In this document: one piece after another, positions 31,543-43,392 of the stretch
How positions within the stretch are numbered: the first letter of the stretch is position 1
Layout of the letters: every line of letters begins with the position of its first letter
Origin: Agelas oroides
Lineage: Eukaryota; Porifera; Demospongiae; Agelasida; Agelasidae
Assembly: GCA_949130485.1 (NCBI GenBank)
Contig: OX422192.1
Location: forward strand, 9,474,667-9,538,666
Reading direction: 5' to 3'
DNA: 64,000 nucleotides
Notes under the pieces: generated by a model
Databases searched by the model: none
What the model was told of the DNA's origin: nothing
The model's input: the letters and a program-made list of their open reading frames with translations, nothing else
Program-made: the position numbers and the translations under genes

Positions 31543-32338
31543 ATGGCGGTAGAGCGGGACACGGAGTCTCTGGTCTCTACAGAGCGTCTCAGCTGCGACT
31601 CTCCAGTGATGTGGCCGGACCACAACTTCTGTGAGTGACCAGAGTTTTCGACTGACCTACATAACTACGTAACGTAGTCCAGAATACAGTCAGTTCCTTG
31701 ATATATAGGGATGCGTACGTACATGTACTTACATTGATACCTTACGCACTGGCGATCAGATGTATCATTGCATCTCATCTTTTTCTCTCTTGCAGTCGGG
31801 GACTTCAATCCGCTGGTGAGTAACAGAGTATGTTGTGTAGAGTTGAATCTTGTGTTGTAGCCTCACAGCGTAGACAAGTAGTCTTGTTCTTTTCTCCTCA
31901 GCACCTTTCTCCTGCGCCCCCCAAGTGGTTGGTGGAAGTACAGCGGGATGACTACCGTATGATCAATGGTATAAATGATTTCCTAGTGATCAGTGAGGTG
32001 ATTACAGGTGGATTATATAGTACACAACAGTGCTTTCCTTCTGCTCAGAGTTTGCCAGCCTCACGCACTCTCAGCTGATGGAGAAGGTCCGAGCTCTGCA
32101 GAACCTGGCCTACCAGTTGGGGGTGGAAGAAGGTGAGGACCAGGAGCACTGTACTACTAATACTCAGTGGCACACAGCAACTGATCACTAGCTATATATA
32201 TAGATGAGGACTCTGTTCTCTACTGCAGCCAAGCAGATGAGTCGTGGCAAGTGTCTGAACGTGTTTGAGCCGACAGACCAGGATGAAGTTCAACTAGCAC
32301 CCAAGAGCAAACGAGTGAAACTCAAACGAACACACTAG
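31543..32338 (+). CDS. LIN52: LIN52, MuvB/DREAM complex subunit
   Basis: Five exons: 31543-31630, 31796-31815, 31902-31968, 32049-32132, 32229-32338 (122 residues; vertebrate LIN52 is ~116). Family landmarks in order: an N-terminal LSCDSPVMWPDHNF (pocket-protein binding segment, normally LxSxExL-like), PPKWLVEVQRDDYRMIN, LMEKVRALQNLAYQLGVEE and a basic C-terminus. LIN52 links the MuvB core to p130/Rb-like proteins, and DYRK1A-type phosphorylation of the N-terminal serine controls this. The 20-base exon 2 is very small but keeps phase. The gene begins right after a palindromic MITE. Confidence 0.9.
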
Positions 32339-32472
32339 CCTCATAGGATCACACTGTCAAACTCTGTCACTGTATCATACAATTATATTACAGAATCCAA
32401 GCCCTGCGGCTCATAAATTAGATATGTTCATAAATAACACACAGTAATGACAATGCACATGAGAATGAGGGG

Positions 32473-34364
32473 TCACCACGCAACCACCTTAGTCCATAGA
32501 AAGGAAATGCTCCCTCCAACCAACAGTCCTCCTGACAAGAAGAAGGCCATGATAGTGGAGGCTGTCTCACGCTGATCTGAAGGAACAGACCTACACAGAA
32601 GATGGCACACAACACTGTCAGACTTGCTACTATAACAACGGGGCTACCATGGGGGGCCTATTCCCTTACTGTGGTGCTGCTACCATGGCAACAGAGCTGA
32701 GGTAGCCATTGCTAATGGCAAACAGGAGGTTGAACACAACTGGGAAGACGTCACAGTTGAAGACGAGAGGGATGGTCCGCTTTCCAGCCACCATCACATT
32801 GCACAGGAGAAACAGGGGTACAAAACTCACTCGCAGTGTGGACAGCAGTAGCAACACAAAGGGGTTCTTGCCAACCTGCACAACAACACAAACCATGACT
32901 ATGTTAAAGGTCAGAGTGCAAAGGTCATGGACACTGTACATACCATGATCCAGTGTGTTATAAATCTCCCCACAAAGTCTGCAACATTGAACAGCAAGAA
33001 GCACACAAGGGGAGTAAAGTATGTGCCTGTGGGGGAGAAAGCACCAGAGACTAACATATGAGCAATGTTGTTAGTGTCTGTTCCTTACTAGTCCACTGGG
33101 AGGTGTTGCGGTCTGGGGAGGTCGACTGGATATGAGACAGAATGGCTGGAAACAGAGACAGGGTGACAGCAAACACGAGGAACACACTCACAGCATACAG
33201 CCATATCTGGAGGAGAGGAGAGAGCATGGTACACACGGTTGTGTAAACGGCCTGTTAGCCAAACATGAGTTGTTAGCTTACTCAAAGTGGCCTTACTTTA
33301 CAAAATATTGTCCTGAATGGGGGTGCAGTATTCACAGTTTTAACATTCACTGAAGCACGAACAGCTGTGTGTGTTGATGCATGTGCAAGGGGCAAAATTT
33401 GGGGTAACAGTCAAAATTTCACATGAATGTGAGCATACACAGTACCTGCTTCTTGCTTGGCTTTCTGAGTCTTGACGCTGGTTTGAGATAAGTAGTACTG
33501 GACAAACCTCTGAAGGAGGGAGGAAGAGAGTTTGCTCAACTGCAGAGTGGGGGGGAAAGGGGACTCACCAGTCGAATCAAGGGTAAGAAGGAGATGATGC
33601 AAAGAAGAATGACAGCGACAGCCGTGGAGAAATAGCCCAAGGTACTGTCTGTAATGTCAGTGGCTGCTGCAGTGAAAAGGATGTTGACAAGAGCAGCAAA
33701 AATGCCGGCACAGGCCTGACCGCTCATCACAATTGAGGTGTACTTCATTGGGAGGACTCCAGCAAATCCAAATGTGCTGCTCTGAAACACAGAGGAAGCC
33801 ACTGTATGTGTGTGTGGTGGGATACTAGTTATGGCTTTATAATGACCTCAGCTTTGAGCTCAGAGTGAAGCCCTAAAATTGTTTATCTAAGTAAACAGGG
33901 GAAGAGAGAGTGATTTGGTCTAGCTCACTGTTCATGACAATGACGGTAATGAGAGTCACTGCAAAGAATGCGTCCACCCCTGCAGAAAGGGAGGACAGTT
34001 CTCACAGAGTTACAGACACGAGGAACTGGCTCTCGGCAGACTCACAGCGGGTGGTACATATTCCAACAAAAACTGTAGTGACCACAAACAACACCAGCAT
34101 GATCAGTAGGGCCAGGACCATCCTGTACTTGTAGTGTACCCTGTGAGGAGGGAGTGGGAGGAGAGAGAGGAGTGAGGGATGGAAGAGGAAAAAGGAAGGG
34201 GGTGAGGGGGGTAGCTCTTACTTGCTCTGAAGCCAGACATTGATGCCTCCCATGACAAAGATAGGAAGCATTGAGGCCACTGAAAAATAGTTCTCAAAGG
34301 TGTCTTGAAATCCATAGCAAGAAGAATTGGCCACGTCTCGACATGTAAACTTGTTCTTAAAGTA
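32473..34364 (-). CDS. SLC29A: Equilibrative nucleoside transporter (SLC29), 5' end missing in gap
   Basis: Nine exons visible: 34222-34364, 34046-34140, 33929-33979, 33569-33781, 33446-33509, 33089-33206, 32944-33026, 32670-32875, 32473-32590. Family landmarks: GFAGVLPMKYTSIVMSGQAC (central ENT motif), TYFTPLVCFLLFNVADFVGR, FAISNGYLSSVAM and the final TASTIMAFFLSGGLLVGG helix. These are the second to eleventh membrane spans of an 11-span carrier of nucleosides. A small extracellular loop, FTCRDVANSSCYGFQDTF, has two cysteines. The start codon and first span are in or beyond the N gap at 34389-34588. ENT1/2/3/4 subtype cannot be assigned. Confidence 0.88.
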
Positions 34365-34388
34365 CTGAAAGTGTGCGTGTGTGAGGTA

Positions 34389-34588
34389 NNNNNNNNNNNN
34401 NNNNNNNNNNNNNNNNNNNNNNNNNNNNNNNNNNNNNNNNNNNNNNNNNNNNNNNNNNNNNNNNNNNNNNNNNNNNNNNNNNNNNNNNNNNNNNNNNNNN
34501 NNNNNNNNNNNNNNNNNNNNNNNNNNNNNNNNNNNNNNNNNNNNNNNNNNNNNNNNNNNNNNNNNNNNNNNNNNNNNNNNNNNNNNNN
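34389..34588. other. Assembly gap (200 N)
   Basis: Exactly 200 N, hiding the 5' end of the nucleoside transporter gene. Confidence 0.99.
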
Positions 34589-36430
34589 TACAGTTCACTA
34601 AAGCTGTGAGTAGGCTATTTGTAGTGTAGCTGTAAGTAGGCAGCTGAATGCAGCGCCTTACCTACGTGGTGTTCATAAGTCTTGCCCGATGCCGCGGGGG
34701 GAAAAGACCGTGCCAGTCATGCCCGCTCGCTTGTGTACTCTCGCTTCCAGACCAATGACCGTGGTCTTTGGTCTGGGAACGAGACTTCATGTGCGCATGC
34801 GTACAAAATTAGAAAATGGCGTCCTAAGCAACGGACAGCAGCCTCAGAGTGTTGTGAATGGCTTTTATTGACCAGGGTGAATTTGAAGCTATGAAGACGC
34901 TGAGTGGTCGTAGAGCTCTGCGCTGTGATAAGCATCAGTTTCGTGCTAAAATGACGGTGAGTACTTAAACAGTTTGCGAGATATCGTTGTTTGAACAAAA
35001 GTCGTAACAAGAAAGAAAAATTGCACTTTTGCTATCGCACACTTTTGAGTTTAGCTGTCTTCTGCGTGGCTTTTGGCCACTTATATGAGTCTTGCTGATC
35101 ACAAAGGCACTCAAAGAGGAGGCATGGGCGCTTAAATAAGCTTTTAGCGTGTTTGTGGTGAAGTTATACGGCTTTTGCTTAAGTATTGCATATATTGCAC
35201 GTCGGCGCCATCCCTACATAGAGGGTCTACCGACTCTCTGATGATTATACATAGGACATGTTGATCTTCCTCTTATAACCCAGAATAGCATGCAGCTGTA
35301 TACACAGCCTTTGCCATTCTGTAATTCTACTTGATGCAAGATCTATGGAGTCTACTCTCAAAAGCCACATGTAGAAAGTGCTGATCAGTGGAAATTTGGT
35401 CAAAAACTTGATACTATATGTACAGTATGGCATATGGTCTACTTTACTTACCTCAACTTTTCCCAAACTCCATTTGTTGAAATATATGGAAAATTTGCAA
35501 CCAACTGGGATGCTTGGGTCTTTTTGTAGTCTTTAAAGTGATTTGCAAATGATTGTGGCTCTCCATTGAAAACCAACTCACCATCCCTGAGTGATAATGA
35601 CAAACACATTGTAAGTGGAAGTATAGTAGGTCATGAAAGCCCTATCTTACTTCTTTGCTAGACTCGTTCCCAGGCCCTGCCCAGCTTTCTGCCGCTTGCA
35701 GTACGGAAAAGCGGGGAGAGCCTGGCATCTTTTCTCACGTGAGCATGACATAATCGGAAAAAGGTGAAAACTTTCAGAACAAACAGGCTGCGTTTCACTT
35801 ATTGTTCAACATTGATATCAAACACAACCAGCAATTTCATAGGCTTAAACACACTTTTCCATGAAAGAAACAGCTTTGCTGCAAGATGACATGTAAGCTA
35901 GAATTTATGCTGCCCCAAGTTCGACAAACTATATACTGCTGACCTTCCTAGTTCATTGCTGTGTGTGATAAATGGCATTATCTTCTTTGGGAATAAAGTG
36001 TATTGACAAAACATGGCCTGACGATCATGTAAAGCCCAAGATTGTCAACTGTAGATGAGCAGACTCTTATGGAAAGTACATTGTGCAGTGAGGCAGTCAG
36101 TAATTGGTTTCACCCGTACACTTGCTACAACTCGACCGGATGTGCTATTTATAGTACACGTGGGAGATTCTGCTTTCACCACGGCTAGAATAGGAAGTTA
36201 CACGCTCTTCCTCCTCCCTCCCAAATAAAAATGATGTCATCATGCGCTCTTGCCCAGTACCAGTACAGTAGCCAATACCCATGCAGCCACCATACTTGTA
36301 AATTCAGAAAGTGCCAGGCCTTCTCCCAATTTTTCTCTACATCTGTGAGAGAAAATCTGGGAGTGGCCTGGGAACGACGCTAGGTGGAATGTTCATTGCT
36401 CCTTCTGGCCTCTGTATTGGTTATGAAATC
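34589..36430. other. Non-coding region with MITE fragments
   Basis: No gene recognised. It holds a small foldback (~34737-34790, ccagaccaatgaccgtggtc / ggtctttggtctgggaacgag) and a segment at 35180-35235 that is inversely repeated at 51435-51505. A ~700-base unit is bounded by actcgttcccaggccct (35668) and agtggcctgggaacgacgct (36361-36380), an inverted pair of the CCTCGTTCCCAGG family. A short open stretch at 34892-34958 ending at gtgagta could be a first exon but has no partner. Confidence 0.5.
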
Positions 36431-37152
36431 CTTGTAAATGTAATTACATAATGACAAAAGTGACACACAGAAAGACATACGCAAGAGGTGGGACAAGGTC
36501 TTTCTTCCCAGGAACTGAGCTCCAGGCAGCTCTCAGCCAGGAAGCTCTCGGCCAGGCAGCTCTCAGGTTTTCCAGCCTGTGTATTTTTGTAGCTTGGTGT
36601 AATTACATGTAATGACAAAAGTGACACACAGAAAGACATACGCAAGAGGTGGGGCAAGGTCTTTCTTCCCAGGAACTGAGCTCCAGACAGATCTCGGCCT
36701 AGCAGCTCTCGGCCAGGCAGCTCTTGGCCAGGCAGCTCTCAGGTTTTCCAGCCTGTGTATTTTTGCAGCTTGGTGTAATTATATGTAATGACAAAAGTGA
36801 CACACAGAAAGACATACGTAAGAGGTGGGACAAGGTCTTTCTTCCCAGGAACTGAGCTCCAGGCAGCTCTCAGCCAGGAAGCTCTCGGCCAGGCAGCTCT
36901 CGGCCAGGCAGCTCTCGGCCAGGCAGCTCTCAGGTTTTTCAGCCTGTGTATTTTTGTAGCTTGGTGTAATCACATGTAATGACAAAAGTGACACATAGAA
37001 AGACATACGTAAGAGGTGGGGCAAGGTCTTTCTTCCCAGGAACTGAGCTCCAGGCAGCTCACGGCCAGGCAGCTCTCAGGTTTTCCAGCCTGTGTATTTT
37101 TGCAGCTTGGTGTAATTACATGTAATGACAAAAGTGACACACAGAAAGACAT
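36431..37152. repeat. Satellite array, period 146 + 15n bases
   Basis: The anchor gacaaaagtgacacacagaa recurs at 36453, 36614, 36790, 36981 and 37127. Spacings are 161, 176, 191 and 146, differing by exact multiples of 15. The variable part is a nested 15-base repeat (ctcggccaggcagct) present in different copy number per unit. A decayed single unit is present at ~49800-49910. Confidence 0.9.
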
Positions 37153-37155
37153 ATA

Positions 37156-37694
37156 CCGTAGTGTCCTACAAATATGCCCCCCCCTTTTGCAACCTTAGCC
37201 TTAGTACAAAGCGCAGGGGGGACTTATACACGGGATGTGACATTTTCTCTCGCGATTACGCACTTCCTTCCGGTGCCCCGCCCACAAATTCGTGTCCAGA
37301 TAGAAGACAACGCCTTTGTAGTTGCTATCTGGAAGGATGTTATTTATACATGTGGCAGTCCATGTAGAAATCGAAGGTTATTCCATCGTGTATTTCGATT
37401 GCATTGCTGCGCCATATCGCTGAACTTCCGTTAAGGGTGGGGTCCATACGTGCTTTGTAGATGCATGAATATCTAATAATCTATGAAGCGCATATGAACC
37501 CCGCCCTTAACGGCACAGCGATGCGATTGAAATACGCGACGGAAAAACCTTCGATTTCTACACGGAACTGCCACACATAGTATTTTGCAAACAGCCATAT
37601 ATCATTGAGGGGGCTTATGCACGGGATAAAAATACCTCTGCAAGACTTTGCGCTAAAAATGCAGGGGGGGGGGGATATTTGCGGGACACTACAG
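37156..37694. mobile_element. TA-flanked palindromic MITE inside the satellite
   Basis: Ends cgtagtgtcctacaaatat and reverse-complement tgtagtgtcccgcaaatat, each followed by a run of C/G. The interior is a long foldback (ccttaagggtgg-type centre near 37440-37505). TA on both sides (37154-37155 and 37695-37696). Satellite sequence (atgaggtgggccaaggtc) resumes at the right end, so it inserted into a repeat unit. Confidence 0.85.
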
Positions 37695-37774
37695 TACATG
37701 AGGTGGGCCAAGGTCCACAAATCCTCCTTTCCCAGGCCCAGGAATGAGTCCTTCCACTCTAAGACCTGAAGTAT

Positions 37775-37961
37775 GTAAATTGAACATGACATCATGTCCA
37801 GAGTCCCTAGCAGCCATCTTCACTATATAGGATTCAATGGTCATGCAAGAGATGTTTGAAATTTGCGTGCCTGATGATAGTGCCATTTAATTCTATTTAT
37901 GCACCTACCCAGTGAAAGTTTGAAGCCAGCACGTGTTATGATGCGGGAATCGTGGATCTAC
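37775..37961 (+). repeat. Left terminal inverted repeat of the THAP/YqaJ transposon
   Basis: Pairs with 49582-49777, including gaaatttgcgtgcctgatga and gatgcgggaatcgtggatct, identical in both arms. Confidence 0.85.
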
Positions 37962-38218
37962 AACGTTGCTGGAGCGAGTTACGAGGTGATGAAAGTATCG
38001 GTTTGTATACGAGAGATGCAGTGAGAGTGCCAGTTGTGGCAGCTGCTACCTGTGAACGTGCTGCAGGGAGAGTGTATTCTAATTGCGTAATTTTCTACAA
38101 AAAAGTGATCCTAGGCTTAGGTATGTATAATAATTCTGCATGAGATTACATGTCAGGGATACATACAATAGCATACATGTCGCTAATACATGGTATGTAC
38201 CCATCTAATATTACACAG

Positions 38219-39640
38219 TTAAAGTATATTTAAAATAGAATTTTTAAAAGAGTTATAATTTGCCAGAGCCACATCAGATGGTAGTAAATTCCAAAGCTCA
38301 ACGGAGTGAGGAAAGAAAGAGTACTTAAAGCTGTCTGTCTTTGCAGTAAATCCTGACAATGTATGGGGGGCTAAGCTTCGTAGATTGAAAGGGTTGTCTC
38401 TTGCAGAGATGGGAACATTTGGAAAGTCAGCAAGACCATGTACAATTTTGTACATTACACTGAGTTTCATCTGCTTTCTCCTGGCAGCGAGAGTCGGGAG
38501 ATTTAGGCTACTGCACAACATAGAATAACTAGCATCCCACTGTTTTGAACAGACTCGCAAGGCAAACTTCTGAACTGATTCTAGCATATCTATATCTTTC
38601 TGTAGGTAAGGGTCCCAAACTTGACAGGCATATTCAAGATGGGGTCTGATGTTAGAGACATAGAGTTGCTTTAGGGTGGTAGTATCTGCATCTTGGTAAA
38701 ATTGCCTATAGAGCATTCCAACCAGCCTTCTTGCTTTGGTGCATATCATATTTATGTGGGCAGTCCAGGATAGATCAGCAGTAATAAGAACGCCTAAATA
38801 TTTAAATTCAGTGACTCTGTCAAGTGGGATGCCATTCAGGTTGATTGTGGGTGGTAACTCTTTTGCTCTTTTCCGAGATATGGTCATGTATTTGCACTTG
38901 CTTGTATTAAATTGAAGGTGGTTATCGGCAATCCACGTGGCGATAGCATTAATGTCCTGTTGCAGTAACCAGTAATCTTCATAGGAGTATATTGGTCGAT
39001 ATAGAACCATATCATCAGCATACAGCACGATAGTTCCATCTGAGAGAGTGACTGATTCAACCCCATCAATGTAAATAAGAAACAATAGCGGGCCCAATAC
39101 AGAGCCTTGAGGTACTCCAGATATAACAGAAAGCTCATCAGAGATAGCACCATCCACAACCACCTGCTGTTTTCGTTCCGAGAGATAATTGCAAATCCAT
39201 CTCAGCAGATAGCGGTCTACTCCAAGTTCTTCTAGTTTACAGAGCAAGGGATAGTGGGGAACCGTATCGAAAGCCTTTCGAAGGTCAAAAAAGACTGCAC
39301 AGAGCTCTATTCCCTTTTCAAGATATCAATGCCAATCATGCAGGACTGATAGCAGCGCAGTTACCGTAGATTTCTTTGATGTAAAACCCCACTGACTGCT
39401 AGACAATGGGCAAGAAGACGCCAGAAATGATATCAGCAGATGGGAGATGTGTCGTTCAAGCAACTTGTCGCATATCGATAGTAATGAAATTGGTCGATAA
39501 TTTGAGGGGTCTGTGGTATTAGCACTGCACTTGGGGACAGGAACAACAGTAGATGTTTTCCAGGCCGTAGGAACTGTACCAGTTGCAATTGATAGATTGA
39601 ACAATTTAGTTAGCACAGGAGTTATACTTGAAGCAGTCAT
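38219..39640 (-). pseudogene. CR1/L2-like LINE, 5'-truncated, one in-frame stop
   Basis: Reverse transcriptase of the same type as the one at 10.8-12.5 kb but a different lineage. Motifs: NYRPISLLSICDKLLERHIS, VFFDLRKAFDTVPH, SGVPQGSVLGPLLFLIYIDG, LYADDMVLY and IRPHLEYACQVWDPY. The frame is broken once, by TGA at 39326-39328, so it is inactive. It interrupts the YqaJ-like gene of the surrounding transposon. The 3' end is near 38,170, with ATACATG-rich sequence rather than a clear poly(A). Confidence 0.88.
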
Positions 39641-39664
39641 TTACTTTGTAGACTGGCCCCCAGT

Positions 39665-40442
39665 ATGTCTGCATATACAGTATACAGTAGTAAGTTGGCT
39701 AAATTGATGCAGTGTGACTTTGGTAAAGTCGTTTGTATTGTGAAGCTGCTACGAAAGGATATGCCACAACATATGAATGAGAACCCTCAGAAGCATATCA
39801 TGTTAATGCTGGATGCAAATAGTAAGACATCTCACACTTGTGAAGAACAGTTGCACCACTATCAGCAGCAGATGCAACAAAACAAAGAACTTTTTTACGC
39901 AGGAAATTGGCCTCTTGCACATGTTTCGGCTCTGCTGCATGCCTGGTGGCAATCCACCCACCCATATCACCCTTTTGTTCCCCAGGACCAGATGGTTGCA
40001 TGTGAAGAAGAAGAAGCCCTTCCAGTTACATCATACATTTGCCAGTGGAAGAGATCAAGGAAGAGAAATGTCTGAAGCTACATTTGAGAAGCACACATAT
40101 GGATGCATGAAAAAGAGAAAATTTTCTGCACTTGAAGATTTTGATCCTCGCCCACCACAGTATCAAGGTACAGCCACATTTTTGATGCCTAATCTGCTCA
40201 ATAAGGTGCGTGGAAAGGGGTTGTGCATTTCTGTGCTTCTTGATCCCAGCACTCGTCATTGGAGGAGTAGTGCACCCACTGAAGCATCGTTCAGTATGCC
40301 TGACATCACTCAGTTGCAGCAGACTGTACAGCTAGGAATTTATAAAAAGCTTAAGGGTAACCCCTGAAAGAGGACGAGAGATTGAACAACTGATGAGAGA
40401 GCAGACAAACTCACCCATGTGGATTGACGTTCGTCGTCGTTG
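39665..40442 (+). pseudogene. YqaJ-like nuclease gene fragment of the DNA transposon
   Basis: Two frames joined by a frameshift near 40075-40110. The first reads CEEQLHHYQQQMQQNKELF, NWPLAHVSALLHAWW, THPYHPFVPQDQ; the second reads LEDFDPRPPQYQGTATF, KGLCISVLLDPSTRHW, then TPERGREIEQLMREQTNSP MWIDVRRR up to ~40442. The last part is the typical entry into a YqaJ-type exonuclease core (EQ..SPLW..VRR). The core itself is missing; opposite-strand transposase begins there. The upstream part (37.96-38.2 kb) is separated by the LINE. Confidence 0.6.
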
Positions 40443-40507
40443 ATGGAGTCCCGACAAACATCTCGCTGCCACCGAACATCGATTATGGCAAATGTTGTTG
40501 GACATTT

Positions 40508-41141
40508 GTGACCCGCTGAGCAAAAATCCGGCACTTCCCGCAAATATTGAATTTGAGTTCGAGGTGATTTTATCCATACAGCTCGTTTTCCAGCGAAACT
40601 CAGATTATTGCACCGTGTCACAGGGGGCTTGGACTGTACCATACTGAATTATGAAGCCTGGCTCTGCTACTATAACGATGATATAAGCTCGAACTCACAG
40701 GCAGGTCAGCGAAATAACGGGAACGTGTTGCTATGGACAGCTGATACGCATTCTCCAAAAAAGCGATTCACAAGCCTCCAGTCCGTATATACGGTTGTCT
40801 TTCTGTCTACAGACACAATGTAAGCTGCTGCTTTCACAACCACTGTCTCTCCCAACTGTCTTTGCCGACTTTCAAGCTGCTTTTTTACAACAACATGTGT
40901 TGATTTTATGTAGCACAATAGTATACAGAGACATTAAAATTTACCATAGCAACATAAAAACATTGCGTTTCCTCGAAAAGTTCCATTCCGTGACGCTTTT
41001 CGCTTCGCAACTTGGGAACCAAGCAACCGATCGCTACCATTTTTTCACTGCTGCACAACTGAACATCGATACATCAATTTCCAGTCTTATCTCGATTTTC
41101 ATAAAATGCGGGATGTGCCGGGTTTTCACTCAGCGGGTCAC
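40508..41141. mobile_element. 634-base MITE with ATTT duplication
   Basis: Inverted ends gtgacccgctgagcaaaaat and (reverse complement) gtgacccgctgagtgaaaac. ATTT flanks both sides (40504-40507, 41142-41145). It splits the DDE transposase between FRDK and CPTTFAIID, which read continuously once it is removed. Confidence 0.85.
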
Positions 41142-43392
41142 ATTTATCTCTGAATGAGTACGGTAATGTGCCAGTAGCCTGTTCCACTGATGGCATCCAC
41201 TCGACCCCCTTCATATGCTGGTAAAGAAAACAGATCCATGTTATTACATAGTGATTTTGATAACAAAGCGAAATGCAAGGTCCTGCACCAGAGAGTTGAG
41301 TTTCAGTTTCATCAAAGTCAAACACAACTGGTTCAGTGGGTTAAGTTTGGTTGGTCGATTCTGGTTTCGCTCACTTCCCCAGTAGTTGAGCTTGTGTACG
41401 CTTGGGCCCAGAAACTCCAAAAAAAAGGCTAATAAAATAACGTTAAGGGCACTATTGATTGCGGGTATTTAATTTAGCAATTTTAGCAAAATAGACCATT
41501 TTTCGCTAAAAATTGTACTCGCCGATATTAGCTACATTTTCGAATAAATAGAATAAGTAATTTCAAAACATAAGCAAGGTCCCTGCCTCACTGAACCACT
41601 CCCTCCTTAACTATAGTCACGATCCCTCTCCTCTCCCTCTCCTCTCCCGATTCTTCTGTATCTGAATCATCATCATTGTCATCAGACTTCAGCACCAATG
41701 CTGTCACATTGTTGAACGTCCCGTTTATTGGCTCCTTATGGTGCTCGCTTACTAACTCTTCTTCAACGCCTGTAAGTTACCTTCTCCAATGCCCATGTCA
41801 ACAGTCACTTGAATAGGAATTTCTAGACCACCTCGAATCAGTGCCGATTGTTGATATTGAACGTCGATGACTTGGCATGACACTCTCCCTCCATGAATAA
41901 TTATGTAGTAAGTAAATCTTGAAGTTTCCTGTGATGGGCAAATGGTTCCTGGCAGTAATTTCAAAGCAGCGATCACTTATCTGTCATAGGCGTTGTGGCT
42001 TTCATGCTGCACTACAAGTTCTTCACTGATTGTTGGGGTCCAAATTGAGCGATATTCATGGTATCCTCTCAATCAACACAGAAACCTCCACTGTACTCGC
42101 GCACAATCTCACTTGCAAGCCCCACCTACCGTATACCTGCAGCAGAAGGTCATGTGACTTCGGTACTACACACGTGGCTTTATCTGGTTGCTCTTGCGCA
42201 TTTAGTAGTCAGCCATGTCGCTCTTTCAGTACAGAGTCAGACGTGTTTCTACGAGTCAAGTGCGAAATGAAATTACTGCTCCCTCTCATATTCCGAATTG
42301 GGTCTCGGAAGAGTCGAGTTCGAAATGACATTAGCCAGTGGAAGTGGAGAACTTGCAGACCCAGCACCCTCGGCATCCAAGAAGAGAAACATGAGAGGTA
42401 ATTACACACGATACTCCAGAACAACGTGGTAGTATATATTGGGAAATATGCTCTTGAAAATGGAAATGAAAGAGCCAGGGGTCATTTAATATCCCTTCTC
42501 CCCAACGTAAATGAAAGCACGATAAGGAATTTTAAGAAGGCACACAAGGAAAGATTAGCGCATGAGAGAAAACTGGAGCATCCTAAACCAGTTACAGCTA
42601 TTTCAGCTCAACCCCGAGGACGCCCACCAATTCTTTTAGAGCTGGATGGGAAGCTACTCCAGTATCTTAAGGCTCTTAGAAGTAAGGGTGGAGTTGTTAA
42701 CATTCATGTTGTGAGAGCTGTTACTAGAGCCTTGGTTGAAAGTAATCCATCAATGTCACAACAGCTTGTAAAGTTTGATATGCCATGCTCTTGGGTCCAG
42801 TCAATTTACAGGCGTATGGGGTACAACAACATATCCTCCAGTGCCGCAGGGATTGTACAATGAATGTCGCAGGGGGTATTTATGTGATGTGCATGTCAAG
42901 ATAAAGAAGCATAATATCCCACCAGAACTTGTTCTGAATGCTGACCAAACTCCTTCATCTTATATATCCATTGGAAAGTCAACAATGGCTACCAGGGGAG
43001 AGAAATCAGTCCCCATTAAGGGTCTAACAGATAAAAGAAATATCACTTCGACATTTGTAGTTTCACTTTCTGGTGAATTTCTGCCTATGCAAATCATATA
43101 TACTGGTCACCTGTACCTAGACAGTGTACCTGAAGTTGTCTGCTGTGCTCACCTACCTGTGTGTGTTTCTACTACTGTTTTTCTTCGACTACTGGTTCTT
43201 CGACGGTGACAGCTGAGCGCCCGAGCAGACCGCTTTCTGCGGGGGAACTCTCGGAAGCCTAGGCGACTCCCACCCTGGGAAGAACCCCCAACGGTGACCT
43301 CCTTCCACGGAGACCTTCATGGGGCAGCAATCCAGTAAAACCAATCTGTAAGTGCTTGTAGACTTAGTCACAGCTACGTACTGTTATCACAA

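Noticed and set aside
36779..37024. Open frame with repeated LAESC pentapeptides
   Set aside because: Produced by the 15-base minisatellite in the satellite array; both strands are open in the same way.
36431..37152. CRISPR-like spaced repeats
   Set aside because: The genome is eukaryotic and the spacers are themselves repeats; this is a satellite.
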